From the NCBI GenBank assembly GCA_017881145.1, contig JADGRG010000204.1, positions 1-10,782 of the forward strand: 10,782 nucleotides of DNA, given 5' to 3'. The DNA comes from Sandaracinaceae bacterium. Lineage in GTDB: Bacteria; Myxococcota_A; Polyangia; Polyangiales; JAFGIB01. How positions within the stretch are numbered: the stretch's first letter is position 1; every line of letters starts with the position of its first letter. A model generated the notes under the pieces. It was not told where the DNA came from, did no database searches, and saw nothing but the letters and a program-made list of their open reading frames with translations. Shown here piece after piece: positions 1 through 8,226 of this stretch. A program made the position numbers and the translations under genes.

Positions 1-1
1 G

Positions 2-454
2 ATGAGTCCTTTGCATTACTGGACCGAGGACGAGCGCGCTGCGCTACTGCGGGCGCTACAGAACACCTACGACACGTTCCTATCGCGAGTCAGCGAGGGC
101 CGACACCTCGCGGGAGACAAGCTGACGGCGGTCGCCGAAGGGCGACTGATGACGGGCCGTCGAGCACGGGAGTCCGGCCTTGTCGACACCCAGGGGGGCC
201 TCACGCTGGCGTTGGCGCGCGCCAGGAGCAAGGCACAGCTCGCGACCGACACACCCATCGAAGTCTGGCCACGACCGCGCAATCTGCTGGAACGCGTTTC
301 GCAAACGCTCGGCGGCAGCAGTGCGCGCTCACTCGGCGCGCGCGGTATGAGCGCTGCGCTCGGCTCCTTCGGCGAGTCACCCATCACGACCGGCCTCCTG
401 CGCGGCGACACAGCGCCCTTCGCCGCCCTGCCCTATGCGTTCGAGATCGAGTGA
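2..454 (+). CDS. sppA: Signal peptide peptidase SppA (peptidase family S49), C-terminal part, cut by the window edge
   Basis: This is the C-terminal 150 residues of an S49-family membrane-associated serine peptidase, which degrades cleaved signal peptides and other membrane peptides. What is visible is the conserved tail of the second S49 domain. An acidic 'WTEDER' start leads into a helix with Tyr and Phe (TYDTFLSRVSEGR, about residues 22-34). Then comes the hallmark block in which the gene-product tail reads EGRLMTG, RARESGLVD and GGL (about residues 46-67), followed by a region rich in Ala/Arg. The catalytic Ser (in an SGGYY-like motif) and catalytic Lys lie upstream, outside the window. 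The ATG at base 2 is therefore very probably an internal Met, not the start. Residues after about 95 form a poorly conserved tail. The family call is firm; long (67K-type) versus short SppA cannot be decided from this fragment. The next gene starts 67 bp downstream on the same strand. Confidence 0.85.
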   Translation: MSPLHYWTEDERAALLRALQNTYDTFLSRVSEGRHLAGDKLTAVAEGRLMTGRRARESGLVDTQGGLTLALARARSKAQLATDTPIEVWPRPRNLLERVSQTLGGSSARSLGARGMSAALGSFGESPITTGLLRGDTAPFAALPYAFEIE

Positions 455-521
455 GCATTGTTGGCTCGCTGCCGAATGCTCGCTATGGAAGGTGCCGCAC
501 GCCTGATATCCTCCAGCCTCC

Positions 522-3500
522 ATGGACGCACCGCCGCTGGACGTCAGTCCCGTCGCTAAGTTCCTGCTCGGGCTGGCGGACCGACGTGCTACCGGCGCTG
601 TCGCCATTGGCGGCCGCACGCTCTTGCTCGCGGCCGGCGAAATCTGTGACGTGAGCCAAGCCGAAGGCGACCTGGACTTGGGGGATTTCCTCTTGGCTTC
701 AGCGCGCCTGTCAGCGGACCAACTCGCTGAAGTGCGCGCGGCGAGCAGCACAGGTGCGGCGAGTCTCGACCAAGCTCTGGTCGCGCGCGGATACCTCACC
801 AGCGCAGACCTCACGGCGCGCAAGCGAGCTCTATGGCTGGAGCGCTTCGTGCGCGGGTTGCGGCAAGCCAGCCAAGAACGTGAGCCGCTCCCCACCCTGG
901 ATCTCGCAACACCGCGCGGCGGCGCCGCCTCGGGTGTGCGCCTCTTGCCCTTCGCCCTGGATGCGCTGGCCCGTCTCGCGGCCGATGCCGATGCCACGAC
1001 GGTCGGCATGAGCATCTCGCACCGCCTGACCTGGACCGAGGGCCCGCTCACCGAAGAGGCTCGGCGCTGGGCGGCCTTCGGCGACACGACGCAGAGGCCT
1101 GTGGTGTCGAGCATCCTGGCGCGCTTGCCCGCCGTTGCGCCGCAGATCGCCGCCCTTGTGCGTGCGGGCCTGGCGCGTCTGCACCCGCCGGGCACGGCCG
1201 GTGCGCGCACGCACTCCCGCACCGGCACGCTCCCGCCGCCGCCTCCGCGGCTCTCCGTGATCCCGGATGCCCCGCCTCTGGCGATCGAGCCGCACGCACC
1301 CAAGGCGGCCGCCCACCCCCGCTCTCCGCGTCTACGGCTCGACCCCGGCGCCGATGCCAGCCCGATCGAGTCCATTCCACAAGTCGAGCTGCCGCGCTTC
1401 CCTGACGCAACCCAGCCGCTCCAAGACCCGTTGCGCGAGATCGAGTTGCGCATCGCCGCGCTCGAAGAAGCCAACGCCCCGGGGCCAGAGCGCGCACGAG
1501 CCTTCGTCGAGCTGGCTCGGCTCTGGCGAAGCCGCCTTGGCTCACTGGAAGAAGCGACGCGGGCCTTGCGCGAGGCAGCAGCGGCCGATCCCGCCAACAC
1601 GCAGGTGCTCCAAGAGGCAGCGCTGCATTGCTCCTACCTCGGGCAAGCAGAGCTGGCGGTCGCCTACGCGAAAGCTGCCATCGCGGAGAGCGGCATCTCC
1701 ATCGAACGCGCCGCAGCCTACCGCTTGCTCTCGGAGATCTACCGGGCGACCGATGATGTCGCTGGCTGCGTGGATGCGCTCTCGGAAGCCGCTGCAGAAG
1801 ACCCGAGCGATCCCGAGCCGCATGAGCTCCTCGCTCACCTGCTCGCAGAGCGCGACAACTTGCCGATGGCGGTCGCGCACGCTCGCCTGGCCGCGCTCGG
1901 TTGGGCCGAGCACGACAAGGCACACGCCGCCCTGCTCTACGGGTTGGCCTACGCATGGAACCCGAGCGACCCCCAGCTTGCCGAAGAGTATGCCGCGCTG
2001 CTGCGCACGTTGGGGCATGCTGAGGCCGCAGTCACCATCCTGGCGGAGACTGCGCGCAACCAGCAGGACCCGAGCGCAAGACGGCAAGTGCGACTGCGCG
2101 CTGCACAGTGCGCGGAAGCAGCCCGACGCCGAGATCTCGCCACAGAGCTGCTCATCGAGCTCTTCGACGAAGACCCGCACTTCAACCTGATCCATGCCCC
2201 GCTCGACGAGGAGCTGAACCAGCCGGAAAGCGCCGCTGACCACCTCGCGTTCCTGGAAACGATCACGCTCAACTGCCCATCCGACCAGCAATCCAAGTGG
2301 CTCGCTCGCGCTGGCGAAGTCGCGCTCGGCGTCGCGGGAGAGCAAGAGACTGCTGCCTGCCTGCTCGCGCGAGCTCTGGATCAGAATCCTGCGTTGACGC
2401 AGGCCACGGAGTCGCTGCGCCGTGCGGGCGCTACACCGGCGCAAGTGTCGCAGCTGGCGCGCGGCGACGAAGCACGACTGGCTGAAACCCAGGCACGCCT
2501 GCGCGATGCACCGACCGAGCAGGACGAGGCGCGACTGCACGCAGCGCTTGCTGCCCTTTATGCACGCCTCGACAACCCACGCGCTGTGGCGAGCCATGCG
2601 CTACGCGCGCTCGCCATCGATCCTGGACACGCCATGAGCTTGGCTCGCCTGTGGCGCGCAGCCGCCAGCTTACGCGATCCCGCGCTCTTGCGTGAATCGC
2701 TCACGCTGCGTGCCCGCAGGCTTGGGCATGGTCGGGCACAGGGGCGCGCACTCGCGGTGCTAGCTCGTCAGCTCGAGAACATGGAAGAGTACGGTGCTGC
2801 GCTCGCGAGCGCCGAGTCTGCGCTGGCATCCGACCCGAGCGCAGCTGACGCAGCGGTGATCGTGCTGCGCCACGCCCACCGACTGGAACCGGATCGAGCG
2901 CTGACGCTGCTCAAGCAGGCTCGGACGCTGCTCGGCGATTTGCCGGCATTGCTTTCGGCCACGGCAGAGGCCGCACGCGCGGCGGGGGACTTCGCCGCGC
3001 AGCTTGCGATCTTGCAGGATCATTGCCACCTGATGCCGCGCCTGCCGGAGCCGCGCTTGGCTGCCCTCTCCTACCGGATCGAGGAGGGAGCCACTGCTGA
3101 CATCTTGGAGGAAGCCGACGCGCTTCTGCGCGATGCCGGAGGACCTACGATTGTCGGGCGCGTTCGAGACGCCGTCGAGCGTCTCGCAGAGTTGGGCGCA
3201 CACGAAGCGGCTGCGCAGCTCGCGCAGCGCGTCATGGACGAGCTCGGACACAGCGACCCCAGCTATGCCGATCACGCCCTCCAGCTTGCGCAAGCGACCG
3301 GGCAGGCAGCGTTAATCAGCTCCGCCATGGAGCGTGCGCTGAGCGCCCGTGAAGGCAGTGCACGACTCGCTCGACTGCTCTCGCTGGCGGAGCACCACGC
3401 GCAGCAAGGCGACCGCGTGGCGCAAGTGCGAGCTCTGCTCCGCGCACTGGCGGTCGACGTGACCTGCGCCGAAGCGCTCACGGGCCTCTCGCAGCTCTTC

Positions 3501-5801
3501 ACCGAAGCTGGCGATGCGAACCGGTTGCTGACTGTGCTGGCGCTATTGCTCGAAACGCAGAACGATCCCGAAGCACGCCGCAAGCAGCTCTTGCACGTCG
3601 CTTCCGCGGCGGCTGCGGTGGCGCACGACCTGCCACGCGCAGCGGGCTATCTGAAGACGCTGATGGCAGAGAGCACCGAAGCACGTCCTTGGCTGCTGCG
3701 TGCGCTCGGCGCGCTCTTCGCGCTGGGCGGTGCGACCTGGGCGATGCAAGAGGCCAGCGCCATCGCGGATGCCCTGCCGGCCGAAACTGGCGGCGCCATC
3801 TATCTTTGGATCGCGAACCATGCGGAAGTCGTAGAGCACGATGCCGCGCTCGCGCTGGAGCTGGCTGCCCGTGGCGCGAGGCGCTTTCCCAGCACGGGAG
3901 AGCTCCTGCTGATCGTCGAACGGTTGACGCTGGCTGCAAAGAACAGCCCCGTGGCTCTCTCGGTCTACGACGACCTGATCGCTTCCTCGATCGGGCCGCA
4001 CGGACAGCGCGCTCTGCACTACCGCGCCGGACGGTGGCTGGAGCGCGCCGGGTCGCCGGTCGCCGCGCTCGACCACTACGCAGAAGCCTTTCGCCTGGCC
4101 ATGGGCGCGGGCGTTGCTTACAAGGCCATCGCGCGGGTGGCACGTGCGACGGGTCGACTCGAGGTGCTGGTCGACGCGCAACAGGGCCTGGCCGAGACGT
4201 TGCGTGATCAGGCCGGCCAGATTGCGCTCTTGAAAGAGGCCGCGCGAATCTGTGTGCACGAGCTCGGTGCAGCGGCGCGGGGCTTTCGCATCCTGATGAA
4301 GGCCGACGAGCTGAGTGCATTGGGTGAGCTCGACGCGGACCTGATCGCCGCCGCACACGAGCTATGCACGAAGGATCCAGCAGCCGCAGATCAGGCGCTT
4401 TCCGAGCTAGCTGCGAGCTGGGAACGACGCGCCGAAAACGCTTGGGATGCAGAGGCGAAGGCACGCGAGCTGCAGCACGCCGCTAGTTTTCACCTGATGC
4501 AACGCAAGGACCCAGCCGCCGCACTCCAGACGTTATCCAGCCTGCTGACGCCCGAGGGGAGCGCTGGGCTACCGGAAGACGTGCGCGACGCCATCCTCAG
4601 CACCCAGGCCGCCGCCCTGAACACGGCGCCGCCGCGAGACGAACCTGCGGCTCCGGCGCGGGTCCGTCACACCGCGCCTCCTGTCCACATCACGCCGCTG
4701 CGTCCGCCAACGCCTGCTCCAGCGGACGACGAGCAGGCGCTGCGCGTGCGCGCTGACCATGGCGACACGGAAGCATTGGTCAGCCTGGTCGACACCCTTG
4801 CCGCCGACGCCACCCGAGACGCCGAAGCACACCACCTGCTTGGCCGGCTGGTGCGCGCCGAGCCTTATCGCGTCGAGAGTCTGCGCAAACTGAAAGAGCA
4901 TGGCGCGCGCGCCGAGGCTGTGGTGTGCGGAGAGATCCTTTCTCTCTTCGACACCAGTGTGGAGGCCGAGGAGCATGAGGGCTTCCACACGGGTCTCTTC
5001 CAGGGCGACGAGCTCTACACTCTGGTCGAGACCGGCCGCAGCACGGCGGCGGCTCGCCTGCTCGGCCTGCTCTGGGAGAACGCGCGTGCAATCCCGCGTT
5101 TCCGCCGCACGCTCGAGTCTTACGACTTGGGGCCCCGGCAACGAGCATCGCTCAGCATGGACACCCCGGCGGCTCGCACCTTTGCCCGCGCCGCACGGCT
5201 TCTCGGCCGCGTCGACACGCCGCTCTACCTGAAACCAAAAGCTACGCCGGCACTCACGGTGGTTCCCACGCACCCGCCGGCAGTGGTGGCCCGAGCAGAC
5301 CTCAAGGATCTGCCCGCGCTGACTTACCGGATGGCGCAGTGCGTGGTCTGGGCCCAACCTGACAATGCGATCCTCTGCGTTTTGCCCGAGTCGGAAGGCC
5401 GTGAGCTCGTAGCAGCCATGCTCGGGGCCTTCGGTCCTCCCGGCTCGGCAGAGACGCTGGATCGTGCTGGCAAAGAGCTAGCATCTTCGCTCTGGCACAC
5501 AGTTCCGGTGCGCGTGCAGGCAGAGATGCGAGAGTTCCTCGAGCAGCATCTCGCCGAGCTCGACTACGACGCGCTTCGGAACCAGTCCACCCTGGCAGCA
5601 CACCGCGCGGGGCTCTTCGTCATAGGCAACGTTCGCCTCGTGCTGGAAGCGCTGGCCACGCTCGAGCCAAGCTTACGTAATCTCGACATTCACACCGAGC
5701 TAGGCTTCCAGAACGCGTGCCACGACTCCGAAGTCTGGAGCGAGATCATCCGGACCGCACTCTCCGAGCCCTACCTCAGTCTGGTCGCGCAGATGCTCTG
5801 A
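522..5801 (+). CDS. Giant TPR-repeat protein with a PATAN/DUF4388-like N-terminal module and an uncharacterised C-terminal module (1759 aa)
   Basis: A soluble-looking protein without signal peptide or membrane segment. Residues about 1-115 resemble the PATAN/DUF4388 module or the helical pairs at the start of PilB/GspE ATPases: a short beta part (TGAVAIGGRTLLLAAGEI) is followed by two parallel 'LGD-like, then Ls-x-x-qL' units (DLGDFLLASARLSADQL and LDQALVARGYLTSADL). A proline-rich linker covers about 225-300 (TLPPPPPRL). From about 320 to 1365 come degenerate TPR-like helix pairs, for example ALREAAAADPANTQVLQEAA and AVASHALRALAIDPGH, with typical small residues and DP turns. A second proline-rich linker (about 1366-1395) precedes a roughly 360-residue C-terminal module holding LTYRMAQCVVWAQPDNAI (about 1599-1616) and RAGLFVIGNVRL. 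TPR arrays are protein-binding scaffolds; the partner is unknown. ATG 522 was chosen because the first module begins directly after it; no clear Shine-Dalgarno precedes it. Probable role: scaffold or signalling adaptor, not proven. Confidence 0.8.
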   Translation: MDAPPLDVSPVAKFLLGLADRRATGAVAIGGRTLLLAAGEICDVSQAEGDLDLGDFLLASARLSADQLAEVRAASSTGAASLDQALVARGYLTSADLTARKRALWLERFVRGLRQASQEREPLPTLDLATPRGGAASGVRLLPFALDALARLAADADATTVGMSISHRLTWTEGPLTEEARRWAAFGDTTQRPVVSSILARLPAVAPQIAALVRAGLARLHPPGTAGARTHSRTGTLPPPPPRLSVIPDAPPLAIEPHAPKAAAHPRSPRLRLDPGADASPIESIPQVELPRFPDATQPLQDPLREIELRIAALEEANAPGPERARAFVELARLWRSRLGSLEEATRALREAAAADPANTQVLQEAALHCSYLGQAELAVAYAKAAIAESGISIERAAAYRLLSEIYRATDDVAGCVDALSEAAAEDPSDPEPHELLAHLLAERDNLPMAVAHARLAALGWAEHDKAHAALLYGLAYAWNPSDPQLAEEYAALLRTLGHAEAAVTILAETARNQQDPSARRQVRLRAAQCAEAARRRDLATELLIELFDEDPHFNLIHAPLDEELNQPESAADHLAFLETITLNCPSDQQSKWLARAGEVALGVAGEQETAACLLARALDQNPALTQATESLRRAGATPAQVSQLARGDEARLAETQARLRDAPTEQDEARLHAALAALYARLDNPRAVASHALRALAIDPGHAMSLARLWRAAASLRDPALLRESLTLRARRLGHGRAQGRALAVLARQLENMEEYGAALASAESALASDPSAADAAVIVLRHAHRLEPDRALTLLKQARTLLGDLPALLSATAEAARAAGDFAAQLAILQDHCHLMPRLPEPRLAALSYRIEEGATADILEEADALLRDAGGPTIVGRVRDAVERLAELGAHEAAAQLAQRVMDELGHSDPSYADHALQLAQATGQAALISSAMERALSAREGSARLARLLSLAEHHAQQGDRVAQVRALLRALAVDVTCAEALTGLSQLFTEAGDANRLLTVLALLLETQNDPEARRKQLLHVASAAAAVAHDLPRAAGYLKTLMAESTEARPWLLRALGALFALGGATWAMQEASAIADALPAETGGAIYLWIANHAEVVEHDAALALELAARGARRFPSTGELLLIVERLTLAAKNSPVALSVYDDLIASSIGPHGQRALHYRAGRWLERAGSPVAALDHYAEAFRLAMGAGVAYKAIARVARATGRLEVLVDAQQGLAETLRDQAGQIALLKEAARICVHELGAAARGFRILMKADELSALGELDADLIAAAHELCTKDPAAADQALSELAASWERRAENAWDAEAKARELQHAASFHLMQRKDPAAALQTLSSLLTPEGSAGLPEDVRDAILSTQAAALNTAPPRDEPAAPARVRHTAPPVHITPLRPPTPAPADDEQALRVRADHGDTEALVSLVDTLAADATRDAEAHHLLGRLVRAEPYRVESLRKLKEHGARAEAVVCGEILSLFDTSVEAEEHEGFHTGLFQGDELYTLVETGRSTAAARLLGLLWENARAIPRFRRTLESYDLGPRQRASLSMDTPAARTFARAARLLGRVDTPLYLKPKATPALTVVPTHPPAVVARADLKDLPALTYRMAQCVVWAQPDNAILCVLPESEGRELVAAMLGAFGPPGSAETLDRAGKELASSLWHTVPVRVQAEMREFLEQHLAELDYDALRNQSTLAAHRAGLFVIGNVRLVLEALATLEPSLRNLDIHTELGFQNACHDSEVWSEIIRTALSEPYLSLVAQML

Positions 5802-5828
5802 CGGCGGCGAGGTTTCGTGCCGACGGCT

Positions 5829-6554
5829 TCAGCACTCGGGGTCGATGCAAACCCGTCCATCAGCACCAGCGTTGTCGGGACACTCCTTGCCATACACGTC
5901 CGCAGCTGTGCCGCCATTAGCTTCGACAGCGGACTTACATTTGGTCAAGCAACCACGGCAGAGGTCGATCGGGTACGTGAAGGGCTTGAAGTCGATGTCG
6001 ATGTCGCCGGTCGTCGTGCCGAAGAGCTGAATCTCGGCCAGGATCTTCGTACGCTTGGTCTTGCTGTTTGCGAGCAGAAGCGCGTAATCGGCGGGGACAG
6101 CCACGAGCGACGCGATGCCGGTGCTCGGATCGCCGCCTTGTGAGGGTACCAACGAATTGTTGGCCGTCGTCCGAAAGGGGTTTGGCAGAGCAGGCGTCAC
6201 GCTGTTGAACGCGATCACCGCCCCTGCGACGTCCTTCAGCGTCACTTCGGCGTCGTGGATCTGCAGAACATTCGGTTCGGCTCTGCCGAGCGCGAGCTGC
6301 TTGTTGGGTCGCAGGGTGCTGTTGACCAAGAGGTTCACGCGGTACGACTTATTATCGCAGGCGGTATTGCTGCCGGCTTTCGAGATGTCGAAGGTGCCCT
6401 CCGGAAGGAAGATATAGTTCGTGACACTAGGGCTCACGATGCAGTTCGAATCCGGCGGAATGTTGAAGGAGACGTAGGCCGATGACCCTGTCGGAGCGCA
6501 GCCCCAGGCAGAGACGGAGAGCGACAGGGACAAGCAGAGCGAAACACGGCGCAT
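5829..6554 (-). CDS. Predicted cysteine-rich lipoprotein of unknown function (241 aa)
   Basis: The N-terminus has two arginines, a short hydrophobic stretch (LCLSLSLSVSAWG) and Cys19, which reads as a type II signal peptide. The lipobox SAWGC is non-canonical, with Trp at -2. Ala at +2 gives no retention signal, so outer-membrane anchoring is the natural guess. The mature part is a mostly beta-looking domain with Cys38 and Cys66. It ends in a tail with six cysteines at 199, 202, 206, 225, 236 and 241, the last being the C-terminal residue; this tail opens with YPIDLCRGCL. I have an impression that CxxCL-type tails like this recur in myxobacterial surface lipoproteins, but I cannot name the family. 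The cysteines suggest disulfides or, less likely, metal binding. A good ribosome binding site (GGGAGG, 6 nt from the ATG) supports the start. By eye the gene is less GC-rich than its neighbours. It lies 88 bp after aroKB on the same strand and may be co-transcribed. Confidence 0.75.
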   Translation of the reverse strand: MRRVSLCLSLSLSVSAWGCAPTGSSAYVSFNIPPDSNCIVSPSVTNYIFLPEGTFDISKAGSNTACDNKSYRVNLLVNSTLRPNKQLALGRAEPNVLQIHDAEVTLKDVAGAVIAFNSVTPALPNPFRTTANNSLVPSQGGDPSTGIASLVAVPADYALLLANSKTKRTKILAEIQLFGTTTGDIDIDFKPFTYPIDLCRGCLTKCKSAVEANGGTAADVYGKECPDNAGADGRVCIDPEC

Positions 6555-6560
6555 AGTCAG

Positions 6561-6566
6561 CCTCCC
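6561..6566 (-). promoter_or_regulatory. Ribosome binding site of the lipoprotein gene
   Basis: Read on the minus strand, GGGAGG lies 6 nt before the ATG at 6554. It is the strongest Shine-Dalgarno match in this region and fixes the start that gives the signal peptide. Confidence 0.7.
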
Positions 6567-6603
6567 GATGATCCGGAGCAGAGTGCTTGGATCGTAACGC
6601 CCT

Positions 6604-6653
6604 CACGGCTCACCCACAACTTTGCGACAGCACGTGCTCTGCCTACGGCTCAC
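6604..6653. repeat. Short direct repeat pair flanking a 10-bp palindrome between aroKB and the lipoprotein gene
   Basis: The 9-bp word ACGGCTCAC occurs at 6605-6613 and again at 6645-6653, exactly 40 bp apart; the second copy lies in the last codons of aroKB. Between them sits the perfect palindrome AGCACGTGCT (6629-6638), with a CACGTG core. There is no T-run, so it does not look like an intrinsic terminator. It could be an operator-like site or chance in GC-rich DNA. Confidence 0.3.
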
Positions 6654-8220
6654 GCAGCAGCGTGATCAACTCGGATAGCGGCAGCGAGAGCTGCGCCACC
6701 TGCCCCGGCACACCTGGCAACACATAGCCTAGGGTTCCTCGCACTCGCTTCTTGTCGGATCCCAGAAAGGAAAAGACCTGATCGTTGCGATAGGCCGAGA
6801 CGCCAATCGGCAACCCCAGCTTGCTAAGGAGCTCCACCATGCGCTCCCGCTCTACCCGGTCGACCCGTCCGAGGCGCTCGGAAACGCCGAACGCCGCGAC
6901 CATGCCGAGCGACACCGCCTCACCGTGCCGGATCCCGTCGTAGCCGAGTGACGCTTCGATAGCGTGGCCAAGGGTGTGCCCGAGGTTCAGCACGGCGCGC
7001 AGCCCCGACTCGTGCTCGTCCTCTCCCACGATCCGCGCCTTCAGACGCGCTGCCATGCGGATCGCTCGCAAAGTTGCCGCAGCTTCGCCAGCCACCAGCG
7101 CATCGGCGTCACGCTCCAGCTCGGCGACGGCGTCTTCCCCATCGATCCACGCGGACTTCACCACCTCGGCGAGGCCGGCGCGTCTCTCGGCAAGCGAGAG
7201 CGTTGCCAGGACCTCGACGTCCGAAAGCACCAAGCTTGGTTGATGGATAGCGCCAATCAGGTTCTTCCCGTGCGGGGTGTCGAAACCGGTCTTGCCACCG
7301 ATGGCGCTGTCGACCATGGCCAAGAGCGTGGTGGGTATGTGGCCAATGCGAATGCCGCGCAAGAGCGTCGCGGCCGCGAAGCCGCTCATATCACCGATGA
7401 CTCCGCCACCGACGCCCAACACCATGGAGCGGCGGTCGACACCGCCGCTGAGGGCTGCATTCCAAATGGCGTCGACGGTGCTCAGGTTCTTCGCGGACTC
7501 GCCGGGCGGCAGACGCACCTCGGTCACACGGGCTCCGGCGGCGTCGAGGCTTCGGGCGAGCTCGTCAGCCCAGAGCGGGCCAACCGTCGTGTCGCTGACC
7601 AGCAACACATGCGTGACCCGCTCCTCATCAACTATCTGTGAAGCCAAGCGCGAGCGGATTCCCACACCCACAGCGATGCGGTAGGTGCGCGTCCCCAATG
7701 GCACGACAATCGGCGGCTGGGCAGCGGCCTGCCACACCAGCGCCGCCGCAGCGCCCGGACTTACCACCGTCGTGTCCAGACGCAAGTGACACTCCGCGTA
7801 GGCGCCTGCACGACGTTCGCGCAGCGACGCCAGGCGCGCGGCGATGTCGTCGGCCCCAACCAGCAGCGGCCGCCCTTGTCCGCGTTCTACTCTTTGCAGG
7901 AGCGCGTCGTCGGACGCATCGAGCGTGACCAAAAGGCCCGTGCTCAGCAGGTGTCGCCGCAAGCGCTTGTCGGTGACCGCACCACCGCCGAGCGCGATCA
8001 CGCACTCTGGATGTCTTTCGATCAGCCGCTCCAGAGTCTCGCTCTCCAGTGCTCGGAACGCAGCTTCCCCGCGCGTGCGGAAGATTTCCGAGACGCTGAC
8101 CCCGGTGTTGGCCTCGATGGCAGCATCGAGATCGATGACCGGAAGGCTGGACAGCTCACCCAACGCCTTGGCGACGGTGGACTTACCGCTGCCCATGAGC
8201 CCGGAGAGATAAATGCGCAT
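6643..8220 (-). CDS. aroKB: Bifunctional shikimate kinase / 3-dehydroquinate synthase (AroK-AroB fusion, 525 aa)
   Basis: A cytosolic two-domain enzyme of the shikimate pathway. Residues 1-165 are shikimate kinase, which phosphorylates shikimate with ATP. They show Walker A GLMGSGKST (7-15), the shikimate-binding Asp32 and Arg56 (GEAAFR), the GGG turn (78-80), the lid arginine in RGQGRP (Arg117) and an RxxxYxE motif (Arg137, Tyr141). Residues about 172-525 are 3-dehydroquinate synthase, which makes 3-dehydroquinate from DAHP using NAD and a divalent metal. They show GGGVIGD (271-277), VDSAIGGKTG with Asp304 and Lys310, the metal ligands Glu352 (LAEVVKSAW), His415 (NLGHTLGH) and His432 (RHGEA), and the DKK near the end (489-491). 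All expected catalytic residues appear present and the frame is continuous through a short linker, so this is a true fusion. The gene lies 73 bp after pilQ, the classic pilQ-aroK-aroB order. No clear Shine-Dalgarno precedes the ATG, but the kinase motif spacing supports this start. Confidence 0.96.
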   Translation of the reverse strand: MRIYLSGLMGSGKSTVAKALGELSSLPVIDLDAAIEANTGVSVSEIFRTRGEAAFRALESETLERLIERHPECVIALGGGAVTDKRLRRHLLSTGLLVTLDASDDALLQRVERGQGRPLLVGADDIAARLASLRERRAGAYAECHLRLDTTVVSPGAAAALVWQAAAQPPIVVPLGTRTYRIAVGVGIRSRLASQIVDEERVTHVLLVSDTTVGPLWADELARSLDAAGARVTEVRLPPGESAKNLSTVDAIWNAALSGGVDRRSMVLGVGGGVIGDMSGFAAATLLRGIRIGHIPTTLLAMVDSAIGGKTGFDTPHGKNLIGAIHQPSLVLSDVEVLATLSLAERRAGLAEVVKSAWIDGEDAVAELERDADALVAGEAAATLRAIRMAARLKARIVGEDEHESGLRAVLNLGHTLGHAIEASLGYDGIRHGEAVSLGMVAAFGVSERLGRVDRVERERMVELLSKLGLPIGVSAYRNDQVFSFLGSDKKRVRGTLGYVLPGVPGQVAQLSLPLSELITLLREP

Positions 8221-8226
8221 GGCGAG

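Noticed and set aside
377..1600. 407-codon open frame on the minus strand opposite the sppA end and the giant TPR gene
   Set aside because: The translation is dominated by Arg, Ala and Ser as expected for the reverse shadow of a GC-rich gene, shows no domain, and overlaps two well-supported genes completely.
3499..4464. 321-codon minus-strand frame inside the TPR gene (and similar 250-350 codon frames at 1542-2597, 3543-4358 and 4569-5357)
   Set aside because: They lack recognisable motifs and have skewed Arg/Pro/Ser or Gln/Val content. Long antisense frames are common in DNA with strong third-position G/C bias.
5817..6143. 108-codon plus-strand frame downstream of the giant TPR gene
   Set aside because: It lies fully inside the lipoprotein gene, which has a good ribosome binding site, a signal peptide and a patterned cysteine tail; the plus-strand peptide has no recognisable feature.
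6964..7641. 225-codon plus-strand frame opposite aroKB
   Set aside because: It is a complete shadow of the catalytic part of the dehydroquinate synthase domain, which has all expected motifs on the minus strand.
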